A DNA stretch of 64,000 nucleotides. Source: Acidobacteriota bacterium. GTDB lineage: Bacteria > Acidobacteriota > Terriglobia > 20CM-2-55-15. The position numbers and the translations under genes are program-made. Shown here piece after piece: positions 17,150 to 25,940 of the stretch. The notes below the pieces were generated by a model. The model was given only the letters and a program-made list of their open reading frames with translations, was not told where the DNA came from and did no database searches. The DNA lies in the NCBI GenBank assembly GCA_022821145.1, contig JAJEEE010000010.1, positions 1 to 64,000 on the forward strand, given 5' to 3'. Numbering within the stretch: position 1 is the stretch's first letter; the number at the start of each line of letters is the position of its first letter.

Positions 17150-17563
17150 GTGGACTACACCGACCTGCCGGGCCTGAACGCGATCCTCAACAGCGCCTCG
17201 GCCCTGCTGGCGTCCGCCGGCGTCTACTGCGTCAAGCACGGCAAGGTCGGCGCGCACAAGGCATTCATGCTCGCCGCGCTGGGAATGTCGGCGCTGTTCC
17301 TGACTTCGTACCTGGTCTATCACTACCAGGTCGGGTCGGTCCGATTCGAGGGAGAGGGACCGGTCCGCACCGTCTATCTCGGCATCCTGCTGACCCACAC
17401 GGTCCTGGCCGCCGTGATCGTGCCCCTGGTTCTGCGGACGGTCTACCTGGCCTGGAGGGACCGCCTGGACGCGCACCGGCGCATCGCGCGGTGGACGTTC
17501 CCGATCTGGATCTACGTCTCGGTGACGGGCGTGGTCGTCTACCTGATGCTGTACCAGCTTTGA
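17150..17563 (+). CDS. DUF420 membrane protein, CtaM-like oxidase assembly factor
   Basis: Protein of 137 residues from GTG 17150, with four membrane helices. Family features are LPGLNAILNSASALL, the KHGKVGAHKAFM loop, YLVYHYQVG, and LLTHTVLAA with conserved His residues that could bind heme or copper. DUF420 proteins such as Bacillus YozB and Staphylococcus CtaM are needed for heme-copper oxidase maturation (established for CtaM). Location right after SCO fits this role. It closes the plus-strand block and faces a convergent gene 31 bp on. Confidence 0.9.
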   Translation: MDYTDLPGLNAILNSASALLASAGVYCVKHGKVGAHKAFMLAALGMSALFLTSYLVYHYQVGSVRFEGEGPVRTVYLGILLTHTVLAAVIVPLVLRTVYLAWRDRLDAHRRIARWTFPIWIYVSVTGVVVYLMLYQL

Positions 17564-17594
17564 CAGGGCGGGCGACGGCCGGGCTTCGTCGAGC

Positions 17595-18044
17595 CTAACG
17601 GTCCTCTTCGGCGCACGGCGCGATGAGTCCGTCATCGTGCGTGCACAACCGGAATGGCGTCACGGGAGTTCCGGGATCGCTTTCCCCACTGCCCGCGGGA
17701 GCGTTCTCCCCGGCGTCCGAACGGGTCCAACCAAAACGATCGGGAGCGAATTCGAGGTTCGATCCAACCGCGGCGCAGGACGGCGCCGGCGGCGCAACGC
17801 TGCGAATGGTCCCCGACGCCGGTGGCGGCGCGGACCTGAGCGCGAACGAGCGATCCCGGGGAATCGGAACACGCGGCATCTCGATCGCGCATGGTGTCCG
17901 CCGCGGGACCTCCGGCAACCGGCCTCCGAGTACGCCCGCGACGTCGATCTCGTAAACCCGGATTCGCGGTTCCGGCGATTCCTGGGCGACAGTCGTGCTC
18001 ACGCCCGCCAGCAGCGCGATCATCGACAACGAGAAGAACCGCAT
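17595..18044 (-). CDS. Small exported protein, paralogue of next gene
   Basis: Protein of 149 residues with a clear signal peptide (MRFFSLSMIALLAG...TTVAQ, cleavage before ES). No known domain recognised. The middle (PRVPIPRDRSFALRS...SGTIR) aligns with PRVPGPDDRVFTLRI...NGTIR in the gene just upstream, so the two are paralogues. Four Cys remain in the mature part, two near each end, possibly forming disulfides. Composition is rich in Pro, Ala and Ser. Function unknown. Confidence 0.6.
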   Translation of the reverse strand: MRFFSLSMIALLAGVSTTVAQESPEPRIRVYEIDVAGVLGGRLPEVPRRTPCAIEMPRVPIPRDRSFALRSAPPPASGTIRSVAPPAPSCAAVGSNLEFAPDRFGWTRSDAGENAPAGSGESDPGTPVTPFRLCTHDDGLIAPCAEEDR

Positions 18045-18186
18045 GAGTGAAACGCTACGTGGGAAATCGGCGGGTTGTCAAATCAATTGCGTCCGGCGCG
18101 CCCGGACCGCCGATGCCGCCCCGGCCTATTCCCCGCCGGCGTGACGGGTTAGCCGAACGGCAGGAGCGGGCTGCGCGGCGTAGCGC

Positions 18187-18654
18187 CTATCGAGGATCGT
18201 CGGGTCCGGGATCGGGCGCGTCGTCCAATGGTGTCGTCTGCGACGCGGGTGTCCCGGGGATTTCCGCGCTGCCTTCCAACGGCAACTCGTCGAAGGGAAG
18301 CGCGGAGCGGGCATAGCGGAGATATCGCCCGTCGGCGGCACAAGGCCCGAAGTACCGAATCGTACCGTTCGCCAACGGTGGCAGTATCCGAAGCGTGAAC
18401 ACGCGATCGTCGGGACCCGGAACCCGCGGCATCGGCCCGGGGCATCCCCATTGGCTGGGAGGCTCCCTCAGCCGGTCGCGGAACGCGTCCGCCCAGCCCT
18501 CGTCCAGGAGCGTGAACACGTCCCGGGTCGCCAACGGCAGTGGCGCGAGCGCCGTTGGCGGTTCCTCGGTCGCCAACGGCGATTCCTGGGCGTCGGCCAA
18601 GCCCGACAACGCCGTGAGTGCGACGATCGAGAACAACGATGACCGCATGATCAC
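18187..18654 (-). CDS. Small exported protein, paralogue of preceding entry
   Basis: Protein of 155 residues with a signal peptide (SLFSIVALTALSGLADAQ, cleavage before ES). The central block MPRVPGPDDRVFTLRI and NGTIRYFGPC is shared with the gene at 17595. The region LPLATRDVFTLLDEGWADAFRDRLRE is probably helical and is not obvious in the paralogue. Two Cys (WGCPGP and FGPCAA) may pair. An alternative start two codons later (MRSSLFS) is equally good. The C-terminus is acidic and Pro-rich. Function unknown. Confidence 0.65.
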   Translation of the reverse strand: MIMRSSLFSIVALTALSGLADAQESPLATEEPPTALAPLPLATRDVFTLLDEGWADAFRDRLREPPSQWGCPGPMPRVPGPDDRVFTLRILPPLANGTIRYFGPCAADGRYLRYARSALPFDELPLEGSAEIPGTPASQTTPLDDAPDPGPDDPR

Positions 18655-18879
18655 GAAAGTACGTGCGGGTCAACCGGATGTCAAACGCTAAACCGTCCCG
18701 CGCGATCGGACCGCCTACGCTGGGTTCTACAATCTTCCGCTGAGACACCTCCGGGTCGCGAGAAACGACCGAAGATCGAGCACCGCGTCGACACTCTGCA
18801 ATAGAACCGATCGCGACGAGATCAACAGAACTGACGTTGCCAGCCGGGACAGTCGGTCGTCCGCCTCGATCGCCAATCT

Positions 18880-19308
18880 CTAATCGAATCGGAAAACCCG
18901 CTGACCCAGCGCGACGGCATGCGGCCACCGCCCCTCCGGCAGGAATCTCCAGCCGTCTCCGACGCGCAGAAAGAACCAGCCCGGGTTTCGTTCCTCGCCC
19001 GTGCTCAACCGGATATCCAGCACCACGTATTGCAGCGTGTCGAAGACCTCGCTAGCTGCATGCACGATGCGAGTTGCCTCGGCTCCCGGGTAGTAGTTGC
19101 CAGCCATGAGTTCGGCGCCTTCCTCGATGGTTCCGAACGCTGGCTGGCGGCTCAATTTCTCGATCTCTTGGCTTGAGTAACTCCAGAGCGCGAACAGAGC
19201 CCAGCCAACGAGAAGGACTCCCACGGCGAGCGTTCTGTCTACGTGCTCGTCCGAAACCGTCGTTCTCCGCCGGCCGCCCCTCACGGTCGCGCGAGTGTTC
19301 CGAGACAT
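18880..19308 (-). CDS. Hypothetical single-pass membrane protein
   Basis: Protein of 142 residues from MSRNTRATVRG at 19308, behind a GGAGCGAGG stretch; an upstream ATG at 19356 would add an unlikely 16-residue leader. A basic cytoplasmic tail (RGGRRR) is followed by one helix at about 28-46 (TLAVGVLLVGWALFALWSY). The extracytoplasmic part of about 95 residues ends in GWFFLRVGDGWRFLPEGRWPHA, which looks like a small beta domain. No family recognised. It lies on the same strand as the two exported paralogues, 225 bp upstream of them; I see nothing else in that gap. Confidence 0.6.
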   Translation of the reverse strand: MSRNTRATVRGGRRRTTVSDEHVDRTLAVGVLLVGWALFALWSYSSQEIEKLSRQPAFGTIEEGAELMAGNYYPGAEATRIVHAASEVFDTLQYVVLDIRLSTGEERNPGWFFLRVGDGWRFLPEGRWPHAVALGQRVFRFD

Positions 19309-19389
19309 GTTCGTGGCCTCGCTCCTTATCCAGTCAATCTCTAGACACAACGTCATCTTCGCGCGACACGAGTCGAAAGTTCGTCTTTT

Positions 19390-22113
19390 CTAGTCCCCGC
19401 CCAGCATGACCGGCTGGGCCGAGCCGTAGTAGATGCCGTTGAACAGGAACTTGAACGTGCCGTGCGGTTGGGCGCGGAAGGCGATCTCCGGGCCGAACAG
19501 CAGGAGCCGGCCCGCGCCGACCTCCGCGTCCACGATGGCCGCGGCGTCTTCGAGACGCTCCTCGCCCCAGGCCCAACCGCTTCGAAGGGGCCGGGAACCG
19601 AAGCGGGCGACGGCCCGGACACCGGACGCGTCCGCGTCCAACCGGAACGCCGGGCTGTTGGCAAAGACGACGTCGACCCGGGCGTCGAGACCGTAGGCCA
19701 GCGGGTGCGCCGAGTCCACCTCGACTTCCAGGATGGACCCCGGAACGTAGAATTCCTCTCGCTCCAATCGGCGCGTGCGCCCGTCGGGCGTCGTTTCCTG
19801 GAGCGCGCTCGACAGCGGCAGCCCCAGGTGCTCGGCCAGCGACGTCGAGCCCCCGATGGCCAGAACCGTGCCGCCCGACTCCATGAACCGGCGCAACGCC
19901 GGCACGGTCGTCTCGATCGACACGTCCCCCATGCGAGACGCGTATTCCTCGGGAATGTCCCGTCCGGCGCCGTTCCGGTTCGGATCGCGGGCGCGTTCCC
20001 GCGCCGGGATGGCGCCGTCGACGAAAATCAGGACATCGAAGTCCTCCGCCAGCGCGCCCGAATCCAGCTCCGGCGCATAGATGACCTCGAACGGAAACTC
20101 GAAGTTCTCCAGGATGAACCGCGTCCAGCCCGACGGGGCCGAGCCGCCGTAACGGTCCCACAGGCCAACGCGCACCGGTTGGAGCCGGAACGCCGTGACG
20201 TCGGGACGAGAGGCTGTCGCCTCGAACCGCAATCCGCGCTCCCTGGCCAGTTCCGACAACCGGGACGCCGCGCCGGCGCCGACGTCCAGGTAGATCGTGC
20301 CCGACGGCCAGGTGCGGCCGTCGACCTCGAACGGCTCGCGCAGCCGGTAGACCCCCTCGGTCGAGACCAGGCGGTTGATGGCCACGAACGCGTCGTTCAC
20401 GCCGGAACTCAGGAAATAACCCTGTTGGCCGGGAACGGCGCCGACGCGGCCGGCCGGCGCGTCGATGAGGCCGGGCACGCGCTCGAAGGGTCCGTCGAAG
20501 GCGTCCAGCACCCGGTCGAACTCCACGCCCATCTGGTAGGCGAGCGTCCACCCCGTCGTGTCGTAGGGCGGCGTGGGCGGCGCTCCCGGATAGGCGAAGT
20601 CGTCCGGATAGTCCTGGGGCTCGAACATGTCCATGACGTGCGGCCGGAACGCTTGCGCGGCGCGGACGACGTAGGAACCGGCCGGGTAGTCCACGCCGTC
20701 GATCTCGAAGTCCCCCACGGCCCGTTCGATCGCGACGCCGTTCTTGATCAGGGCGTTGACGAACCGGGTCGCGGTCGCGAAGTCCGGCTGATCGGCCGTA
20801 AGAATGTATCCCCTCGGGTCCCGGAGTTCCGGCGCCCGCAGGCGCTCGAACGCGTCACCGGCATCGGCCGGCGCATCCTGCACCCGGGCCACACGGTCGG
20901 GCGTTATGGTCCAACTGTCCCGCCCGCCCCGTTCGATGGAGTTCATCCCCATCCGCCAGATGTTGAAAAGAAGCGCGTCCCGGTACCGGGACGCGACGTC
21001 CAGAACGGCGCGGTTGGCCGTGACGGAGTAGTCGATCGACTGCCGGAAATGCCAGGTTTGAGGTTCGACCGGGCGTGGATAGTCGCCCCGGGGCAACTGC
21101 AGGTCCAGCTCGAACGGAATCTCCATCGGCGTCGGGTGGCCGATCATCTCCGTGAGGAGCCCGATCATGTTGTGGAAATACGGCGTGGTCCGAAGACCCC
21201 CGTTCCACCACGTTGAGTAGGACGCGCCGGACCGCATCGTGGCGCCCGGCTTGTCTTCGGCGAGGAAGCGCGTGTGCATGGCGCCGGCGACCAGATCCAG
21301 ACTGGTCACGATCAACGGGTCGAAGTTGTAGTTGAACGGATCCCGGAACGGGGGCGCGAACAGGACGGTGCCGTCGGGCCCGGACTGGTGGTGGTTGTAG
21401 ACGATCTGGGGAAACCACTCGCGGTAGAGCACCCGGTTGACGGCTTCGGTCTCCGGTTGCGACGACATGTAGAAGTCGCGGTTGTTGTCGTGCCCGGTGT
21501 ACTTCTGGTAGAGGCGGGGAAGATCGTCCAGCGTCCGCCGCTCGGGATCGGGCTCGCGCATGTACCAGTCGGCGACCAGATCCAGGCCGTCCGGGTTGAC
21601 GCAAACGGCCAGCAGGATCGTGTCGTCCAGGAATCGCAGCGTCTCCGGATCGTCGCGGCTCACCATCTGATGGACAAACTCCATCAATTGCTGCGCTCCG
21701 AGCGTCTCGTCGGCGTGCAGCCCGCCGTCGATCCAGACGATGGCGCGGCCGGCGGCGGCCAGTTCCCGCGCCTGGTTCTCGTCGACGCCTTCGGCCAGCG
21801 CCAGGCGCCGCGCAATCGACCGGTGCGCGTCCAGGTTGCGGTGGTTCTCGGGCGAGGTGATGATGGCCATGTAGATGGGGCGGCCTTCGGCCGACTCCCC
21901 GATCACGTCCAGGCGCATCCGGTCGGACTCGTCGGCGAGACGCGTCCAGTAGTCCTCGAGCTGTGTGTAATTCGCCAACCGGTAGTCGTCGCCGAGGTTG
22001 AAGCCGAACTGCTCCAGCGGCGAGGTGACGCCGGTCTGCGCCGCACCGGCGGACCGCCCCGAAAACAGCAGCGCCAACAGCAACGCCGCGCCGTGGACCC
22101 GGAGTCGTGGCAT
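19390..22113 (-). CDS. Secreted M14 zinc carboxypeptidase-like protein
   Basis: Protein of 907 residues with a signal peptide (about 1-25, LLLALLFSGRSAGAAQ). The M14 domain occupies about 40-380. Zinc ligands are His133 and Glu136 in GGLHADETLG and His241 or 242 in YNHHQSG. NNRDF (about 210-214) carries the substrate-binding Asn-Arg pair. A candidate catalytic Glu is in LLTEMIG. The C-terminal 500 residues hold a beta-rich and a glutamine amidotransferase-like segment (VLIFVDGAIP, GGTVLAIGG), common in large acidobacterial M14 proteins. Probably periplasmic or secreted, for peptide or peptidoglycan breakdown; substrate unknown. Confidence 0.9.
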   Translation of the reverse strand: MPRLRVHGAALLLALLFSGRSAGAAQTGVTSPLEQFGFNLGDDYRLANYTQLEDYWTRLADESDRMRLDVIGESAEGRPIYMAIITSPENHRNLDAHRSIARRLALAEGVDENQARELAAAGRAIVWIDGGLHADETLGAQQLMEFVHQMVSRDDPETLRFLDDTILLAVCVNPDGLDLVADWYMREPDPERRTLDDLPRLYQKYTGHDNNRDFYMSSQPETEAVNRVLYREWFPQIVYNHHQSGPDGTVLFAPPFRDPFNYNFDPLIVTSLDLVAGAMHTRFLAEDKPGATMRSGASYSTWWNGGLRTTPYFHNMIGLLTEMIGHPTPMEIPFELDLQLPRGDYPRPVEPQTWHFRQSIDYSVTANRAVLDVASRYRDALLFNIWRMGMNSIERGGRDSWTITPDRVARVQDAPADAGDAFERLRAPELRDPRGYILTADQPDFATATRFVNALIKNGVAIERAVGDFEIDGVDYPAGSYVVRAAQAFRPHVMDMFEPQDYPDDFAYPGAPPTPPYDTTGWTLAYQMGVEFDRVLDAFDGPFERVPGLIDAPAGRVGAVPGQQGYFLSSGVNDAFVAINRLVSTEGVYRLREPFEVDGRTWPSGTIYLDVGAGAASRLSELARERGLRFEATASRPDVTAFRLQPVRVGLWDRYGGSAPSGWTRFILENFEFPFEVIYAPELDSGALAEDFDVLIFVDGAIPARERARDPNRNGAGRDIPEEYASRMGDVSIETTVPALRRFMESGGTVLAIGGSTSLAEHLGLPLSSALQETTPDGRTRRLEREEFYVPGSILEVEVDSAHPLAYGLDARVDVVFANSPAFRLDADASGVRAVARFGSRPLRSGWAWGEERLEDAAAIVDAEVGAGRLLLFGPEIAFRAQPHGTFKFLFNGIYYGSAQPVMLGGD

Positions 22114-22174
22114 GAGAAAGGCCGTTTACCCGTGAATGTGGATCGTTCCGGTCTTGATTGTAGGAACTCGCACC

Positions 22175-22189
22175 GGGGTGAGCCACCCC
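22175..22189. promoter_or_regulatory. Short inverted repeat in divergent promoter region
   Basis: GGGGTG (22175-22180) and CACCCC (22184-22189) flank a 3-nt centre in the 143-bp gap between the M14 gene and the DUF721 gene. A TACAAT hexamer on the minus strand (22162-22157) could be the M14 -10 box, but no good -35 is seen. Operator function is only a possibility. Confidence 0.3.
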
Positions 22190-22256
22190 AAATGTGCTAA
22201 AAACACAGGACGGACCGCCCGCATCCGGCGATCAACAAGGACGAGTCGACGCCAGC

Positions 22257-22559
22257 ATGCCCATCGATCCCGCGTTTCGCCAGATTATCGCCTCGCTCCG
22301 ACGGTCGCCACGGTGGGACGAGTCGCTCGACCTGCGCCTGCTCCAGGCGCTTTGGCCGGCGCTGGTCGGCGCATCGCTCGCCGAGTCGACCTCGGTCGTC
22401 GGCATTCGCGGCTCGAGGATCCTGGTCCAGGTGCCCGATCGAAACTGGGAACGGCAATTGCGGTCCATCCGGGGACGCATTCTCGCGAGGGTGAACGAAC
22501 CCTGGCCGAACCGCTGGATCAACGACATAGGATTCACGTATGAAGATCAGCGCCGCTGA
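22257..22559 (+). CDS. DUF721 (DciA-like) protein
   Basis: Protein of 100 residues from MPIDPAFRQ at 22257; an in-frame ATG at 22194 would add 21 unlikely residues. The core LLQALWPALVGASLAESTSVVGIRG with the later ILVQVPDRNWERQL is the DUF721 pattern: W-x-x-LVG, then a strand-turn-strand, then W near the end. DciA members load the replicative helicase (established in other bacteria). This copy is short, and it is placed with gatCA, not with replication genes. It overlaps gatC by 20 bp. Confidence 0.75.
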   Translation: MPIDPAFRQIIASLRRSPRWDESLDLRLLQALWPALVGASLAESTSVVGIRGSRILVQVPDRNWERQLRSIRGRILARVNEPWPNRWINDIGFTYEDQRR

Positions 22560-22821
22560 CGTCGCCTACGTCGCCGCACTCGCGAACCTCGACGTGGGCG
22601 ACGGCGAGAAGGACGCGTTGGCCTCTCAACTGAGCCGAATCGTTCAGTACGTCGAACAGTTGGAGCAGCTCGACACGGCCGCGGTGGAACCGACGGCGCA
22701 GGTCGTCGCCGACGGGGGCCGCGCCGAGCGCGGGGACCGCGTCGAGCCTCGCGACGGGAGCTCCGAAGCGGCCGAGACGGTGGGGCTGTTTCGTGTGCCC
22801 AAGGTGATCGGCGAGCGATGA
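22540..22821 (+). CDS. gatC: Glutamyl-tRNA(Gln)/Asp-tRNA(Asn) amidotransferase subunit C
   Basis: Protein of 93 residues, the normal GatC length. It has the N-terminal helical hairpin ([25 protein letters not shown]) with the [13 protein letters not shown] segment, and the extended C-terminal arm ending [11 protein letters not shown] that wraps the GatA-GatB interface. It overlaps both neighbours: 20 bp with DUF721 and 4 bp with gatA (ATGA). Together with GatA and GatB it converts Glu-tRNA(Gln) to Gln-tRNA(Gln). Confidence 0.93.
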   Translation: MKISAADVAYVAALANLDVGDGEKDALASQLSRIVQYVEQLEQLDTAAVEPTAQVVADGGRAERGDRVEPRDGSSEAAETVGLFRVPKVIGER

Positions 22822-24257
22822 GCCCGAAGCCCGCCACGATCGCCGAGCTTGCGCGCGACTACCGGGAGGGCCGCGCCCGGGCGAGCGACGTCATCGCCCG
22901 GACCATGGACGCCATCGAGCGTTCTGAACCCGGCCTGAACGCGTTCGTTTCGACACGCCGCGACAAGGCGATGGACGAAGCCCGCGCCGCCGACGCGGCC
23001 TTCGACGAAGGCCGGCCGGTGGGGACGCTGGCCGGGATTCCCATCGCCGTCAAGGACAACATGCATATCCGCGGGGAACCCACCACCTGCGCGTCCCGCA
23101 TATTGGAGAACTACGTCCCGCCGTACCACTCGACGGCCGTCGACCGCCTGCGGTCGGCGGGCGCGATCGTCGTCGGCAAGACGAACATGGACGAGTTCGC
23201 GATGGGATCCTCCACGGAGAACTCGGCGTTCTCGCCGACTCGCAACCCCCGCGACCCCGAACGCGTACCGGGGGGCTCCAGCGGCGGTTCGGCCGCGGCC
23301 GTCGCCGCCGGGCTGGTGCCCGCGGCGCTGGGATCCGACACGGGCGGCTCGATCCGGCAGCCCGCGTCCTTCTGCGGCGTCGTGGGCCTGAAACCGACCT
23401 ACGGTCGCGTGTCGCGCTACGGGCTGGTCGCCTTCGGCTCGTCGCTCGACCAGATCGGCCCGTTGACGGGTTCCGTCGCCGACACGGCCCGGATCCTCCA
23501 GGCCATCGCCGGTTTCGATCCGCTGGACTCGACATCGGCCGACGTGCCCGCGCCGGACTGGATCCGTGAACTGGACGCGCCCGTCCAGGGAACGAAGGTG
23601 GGCGTCCCGAAAGAGTATTTCGCGGACGGGATGGATGCCGGCGTCGCGGAACGCGTGCGCGCGGGAATCGACCGTCTCGAGGGACTCGGTTGCCGGATCG
23701 AGGAACTGAGCCTCCCCCATACCGAATTCGCGGTGGCGACGTATTACCTGATCTGCACCGCCGAGGCCAGTTCCAACCTGGCGCGGTACGACGGCGTTCG
23801 GTACGGTTTGCGCGCCGGCGGCGACACGCTGCAGTCGATGTACCGCCGAACGCGGATGGCCGGCTTCGGACCCGAGGTGAAGCGCCGCATTCTGCTGGGC
23901 ACCTACGCATTGAGCGCGGGATACTACGACGCGTACTACTTGAAGGCCCAGAAGGTGCGGACGCTGATTCTGGAGGACTTCCGGAAAGCGTTCGAGCGCG
24001 TGGACCTGTTGGTGACGCCCACGACGCCGACCCCGGCCTTCCGGATCGGGGAAAACATCGATGACCCGTTGGCGATGTACCTGAACGACATCTTCACGAC
24101 CACGTGCAACCTGGCCGGTTTGCCGGGCGTGTCCGTCCCGTGCGGCCGTATCGGACGCCTTCCGGTCGGTATGCAGTTGATCGGGAAACACTTCGATGAG
24201 GGCGCGGTGCTCCGGGCGGCGCACCACTTCGAACAGGCCGGCGGATTCGATGGTTAG
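22818..24257 (+). CDS. gatA: Glutamyl-tRNA(Gln)/Asp-tRNA(Asn) amidotransferase subunit A
   Basis: Amidase-signature protein of 479 residues that releases ammonia from glutamine for tRNA-dependent transamidation. The catalytic triad is Lys79 (AVKDN), Ser154 (PGGSSGGSA) and the nucleophile Ser178 (DTGGSIR), at the same positions as in well-studied GatA proteins. [11 protein letters not shown] and the C-terminal [10 protein letters not shown] are also conserved. It overlaps gatC by 4 bp and the OmpH gene by 8 bp. No gatB is present in the window, so the B subunit must be encoded elsewhere. Confidence 0.96.
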   Translation: MSPKPATIAELARDYREGRARASDVIARTMDAIERSEPGLNAFVSTRRDKAMDEARAADAAFDEGRPVGTLAGIPIAVKDNMHIRGEPTTCASRILENYVPPYHSTAVDRLRSAGAIVVGKTNMDEFAMGSSTENSAFSPTRNPRDPERVPGGSSGGSAAAVAAGLVPAALGSDTGGSIRQPASFCGVVGLKPTYGRVSRYGLVAFGSSLDQIGPLTGSVADTARILQAIAGFDPLDSTSADVPAPDWIRELDAPVQGTKVGVPKEYFADGMDAGVAERVRAGIDRLEGLGCRIEELSLPHTEFAVATYYLICTAEASSNLARYDGVRYGLRAGGDTLQSMYRRTRMAGFGPEVKRRILLGTYALSAGYYDAYYLKAQKVRTLILEDFRKAFERVDLLVTPTTPTPAFRIGENIDDPLAMYLNDIFTTTCNLAGLPGVSVPCGRIGRLPVGMQLIGKHFDEGAVLRAAHHFEQAGGFDG

Positions 24258-24810
24258 CCGCCTGTGGATGTCCGGCGTCGCGCTCTTCATGCCCGCCGCC
24301 GTCGCCGCGGCGCAGGAAGCGGAGTTCAAGCTCGGCGTCGTGCACATCGAGGAGGTGGTCGAAGGCAGCCCCGACTTCAGGCGGGCATCCGAACAGTGGG
24401 CCGCCGTTCTCGAGGAGAGGACCCGCGAGATCCAGCAACGGCAGCTCGAGTTGCGCGACGCCGAGAGGCTTCTGGTCGGAGAGGGCGCTCCCGAGGGAGA
24501 CGAACGATCGGCCTTGATCGACCGCATCGACCGTTTGCGCGTCGAAATCGAACGCATGAGCACGGACGCCCAGCGCGAACTCGACATCGTGCGCCGAGGG
24601 CTGCTCGAGCCCGTCGTGGCGAGGGTGCGCGCCCTGGTCGAGACCTACGGCGAGGAGAACGGATTCGACCTGATACTGGACACTTCGGCGCCCGAGGTCG
24701 CGCTGGCGCTGGCCATCCGGGATATCGAGATCACCGACGAGCTGCTCGCCATACTCGAGGCGGCCGAAACGCCGGACGCCGTCACGGACGATCCGGACGC
24801 GGAGCCCTGA
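24250..24810 (+). CDS. OmpH/Skp family periplasmic chaperone-like protein
   Basis: Protein of 186 residues from MVSRLWMSG at 24250, which overlaps the gatA end by 8 bp. A signal peptide (about 1-20, ending AAAQ) is followed by the family pattern: [23 protein letters not shown], then a long coiled coil (about 50-120), then [15 protein letters not shown], which returns to the beta strand of the trimer base. Skp-like proteins hold unfolded outer-membrane proteins in the periplasm. It sits outside any bam operon here, so the role is inferred from fold only. Confidence 0.8.
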   Translation: MVSRLWMSGVALFMPAAVAAAQEAEFKLGVVHIEEVVEGSPDFRRASEQWAAVLEERTREIQQRQLELRDAERLLVGEGAPEGDERSALIDRIDRLRVEIERMSTDAQRELDIVRRGLLEPVVARVRALVETYGEENGFDLILDTSAPEVALALAIRDIEITDELLAILEAAETPDAVTDDPDAEP

Positions 24811-24840
24811 GCGCCCGGCCGCGGCACGGCGGTCCCCACC

Positions 24841-25782
24841 ATGACGACGGCGTCACCGAAGATTCGTTTGCTCGGGGAAGGCGACCTGGACGCGGCGGAC
24901 CGCATCGTCCGGCTCGCTTTCGGCACGTTCAACGGTCTGTCCGATCCCATGGAGTTCATGGGGGACGCCGGCTACGTCCACACGCGCTGGAAGGCGAATC
25001 CGGCGTCGGCGTTCGCCGCGGAGGTCGAAGGGCGTCTCGCCGGGTCCAACTTCGCCGCGCGGTGGGGTTCGTTCGCTTTCTTCGGGCCGCTTTCGATCGA
25101 TCCCGCGTTCTGGAACCGGGGCTTCGCCGGCGCCCTGATCGAACCGGTGATCGGCGCGTTCGATCAGTGGGGTGTCACTCTGGCCGGTCTGTTCACTCAT
25201 GCTCAGAGCCCCAAGCACATCGGTCTCTACCAGAAATTCGGCTTCCGCCCGCGCTCGCTGACGCTGATACTCGAAAAGGCGTCCGGACAAGGGGACGGCG
25301 GGGACGGCTGGACCCGTCATTCCCGGCTGGACGCCGCGCAGCGCCGCGAAGCCCTGGGCGGCTGCCGGCGCTTGACCGACAGCGTCTATCCCGGGCTGGA
25401 CGTGACGCCCGAGATCGAGTCGATTCGGCGGCAGTCGCTGGGCGATACGATCCTGCTCGGAAGCGGCGATGTCGACGGTTTCGCCGCCTGTCACTCCGGC
25501 GCCGGCAGCGAGGCCGGCAGCGGGGTGGTCTACGTCAAGTTCGGCGCCGTGGTCCCCGGCGATCGCGGGGCGTTCCGACGACTGCTTCGGGCCGTGGAGT
25601 CCTTTGCCGCATCCATCGGCGCCGCGCGTATCGTGGCCGGCGTCAACACGGCGCGGGAGGAAGCCTACGAAGACGTGCTCGCGGCCGGCTTTCGCGTGTT
25701 GCGCACCGGCATCGCCATGCATCGACCCAACGCCCCGGGATTCAACCGGCCCGGCGTGTTCGTGATCGACGACTGGCGCTGA
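24841..25782 (+). CDS. GNAT family N-acetyltransferase
   Basis: Protein of 313 residues. The N-terminal 145 residues are a GNAT domain with the acetyl-CoA loop region around DPAFWNRGFAGALIEP (about 95-110) and QSPKHIGLYQKFGFRPR, the typical strand 6-7 end. The C-terminal half (about 160-310) looks like a second, degenerate GNAT-type domain ending in YEDVLAAGFRVLRTGIAMHRP, so this is a two-domain arrangement. The substrate is unknown. It starts 30 bp after the OmpH-like gene. Confidence 0.82.
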   Translation: MTTASPKIRLLGEGDLDAADRIVRLAFGTFNGLSDPMEFMGDAGYVHTRWKANPASAFAAEVEGRLAGSNFAARWGSFAFFGPLSIDPAFWNRGFAGALIEPVIGAFDQWGVTLAGLFTHAQSPKHIGLYQKFGFRPRSLTLILEKASGQGDGGDGWTRHSRLDAAQRREALGGCRRLTDSVYPGLDVTPEIESIRRQSLGDTILLGSGDVDGFAACHSGAGSEAGSGVVYVKFGAVVPGDRGAFRRLLRAVESFAASIGAARIVAGVNTAREEAYEDVLAAGFRVLRTGIAMHRPNAPGFNRPGVFVIDDWR

Positions 25783-25907
25783 GGGTCTCCCCGGACGCCC
25801 CGAGGGTGGTCCAACGGCCCGCAGGAACGTCGCGTGACGACGGGTTCGTGGAAGCAGGCCGGAGTTTCGCCATTGTCTGGCGATTCGGCCGCGATGGCAG
25901 TATGCTA

Positions 25908-25921
25908 TCGAAACGTTTCGA
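25908..25921. promoter_or_regulatory. Perfect 14-bp palindrome, LacI/GalR-type operator core
   Basis: TCGAAACGTTTCGA is a perfect palindrome with the AAACGTTT centre typical of LacI/GalR-family operators. It lies 20 bp before the alpha/beta hydrolase start and just behind a TATGCT hexamer (25901-25906) that could be a -10 box. No acceptable -35 is seen at the right distance, and no regulator gene is adjacent. Confidence 0.45.
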
Positions 25922-25940
25922 CGACACAGGAGCCAGCAAC

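Noticed and set aside
24264-25940. N-terminal extension in frame with the alpha/beta hydrolase
   Set aside because: Overlaps the OmpH-like and acetyltransferase genes in another frame; a signal peptide and AGGAG site fix the start at 25941.
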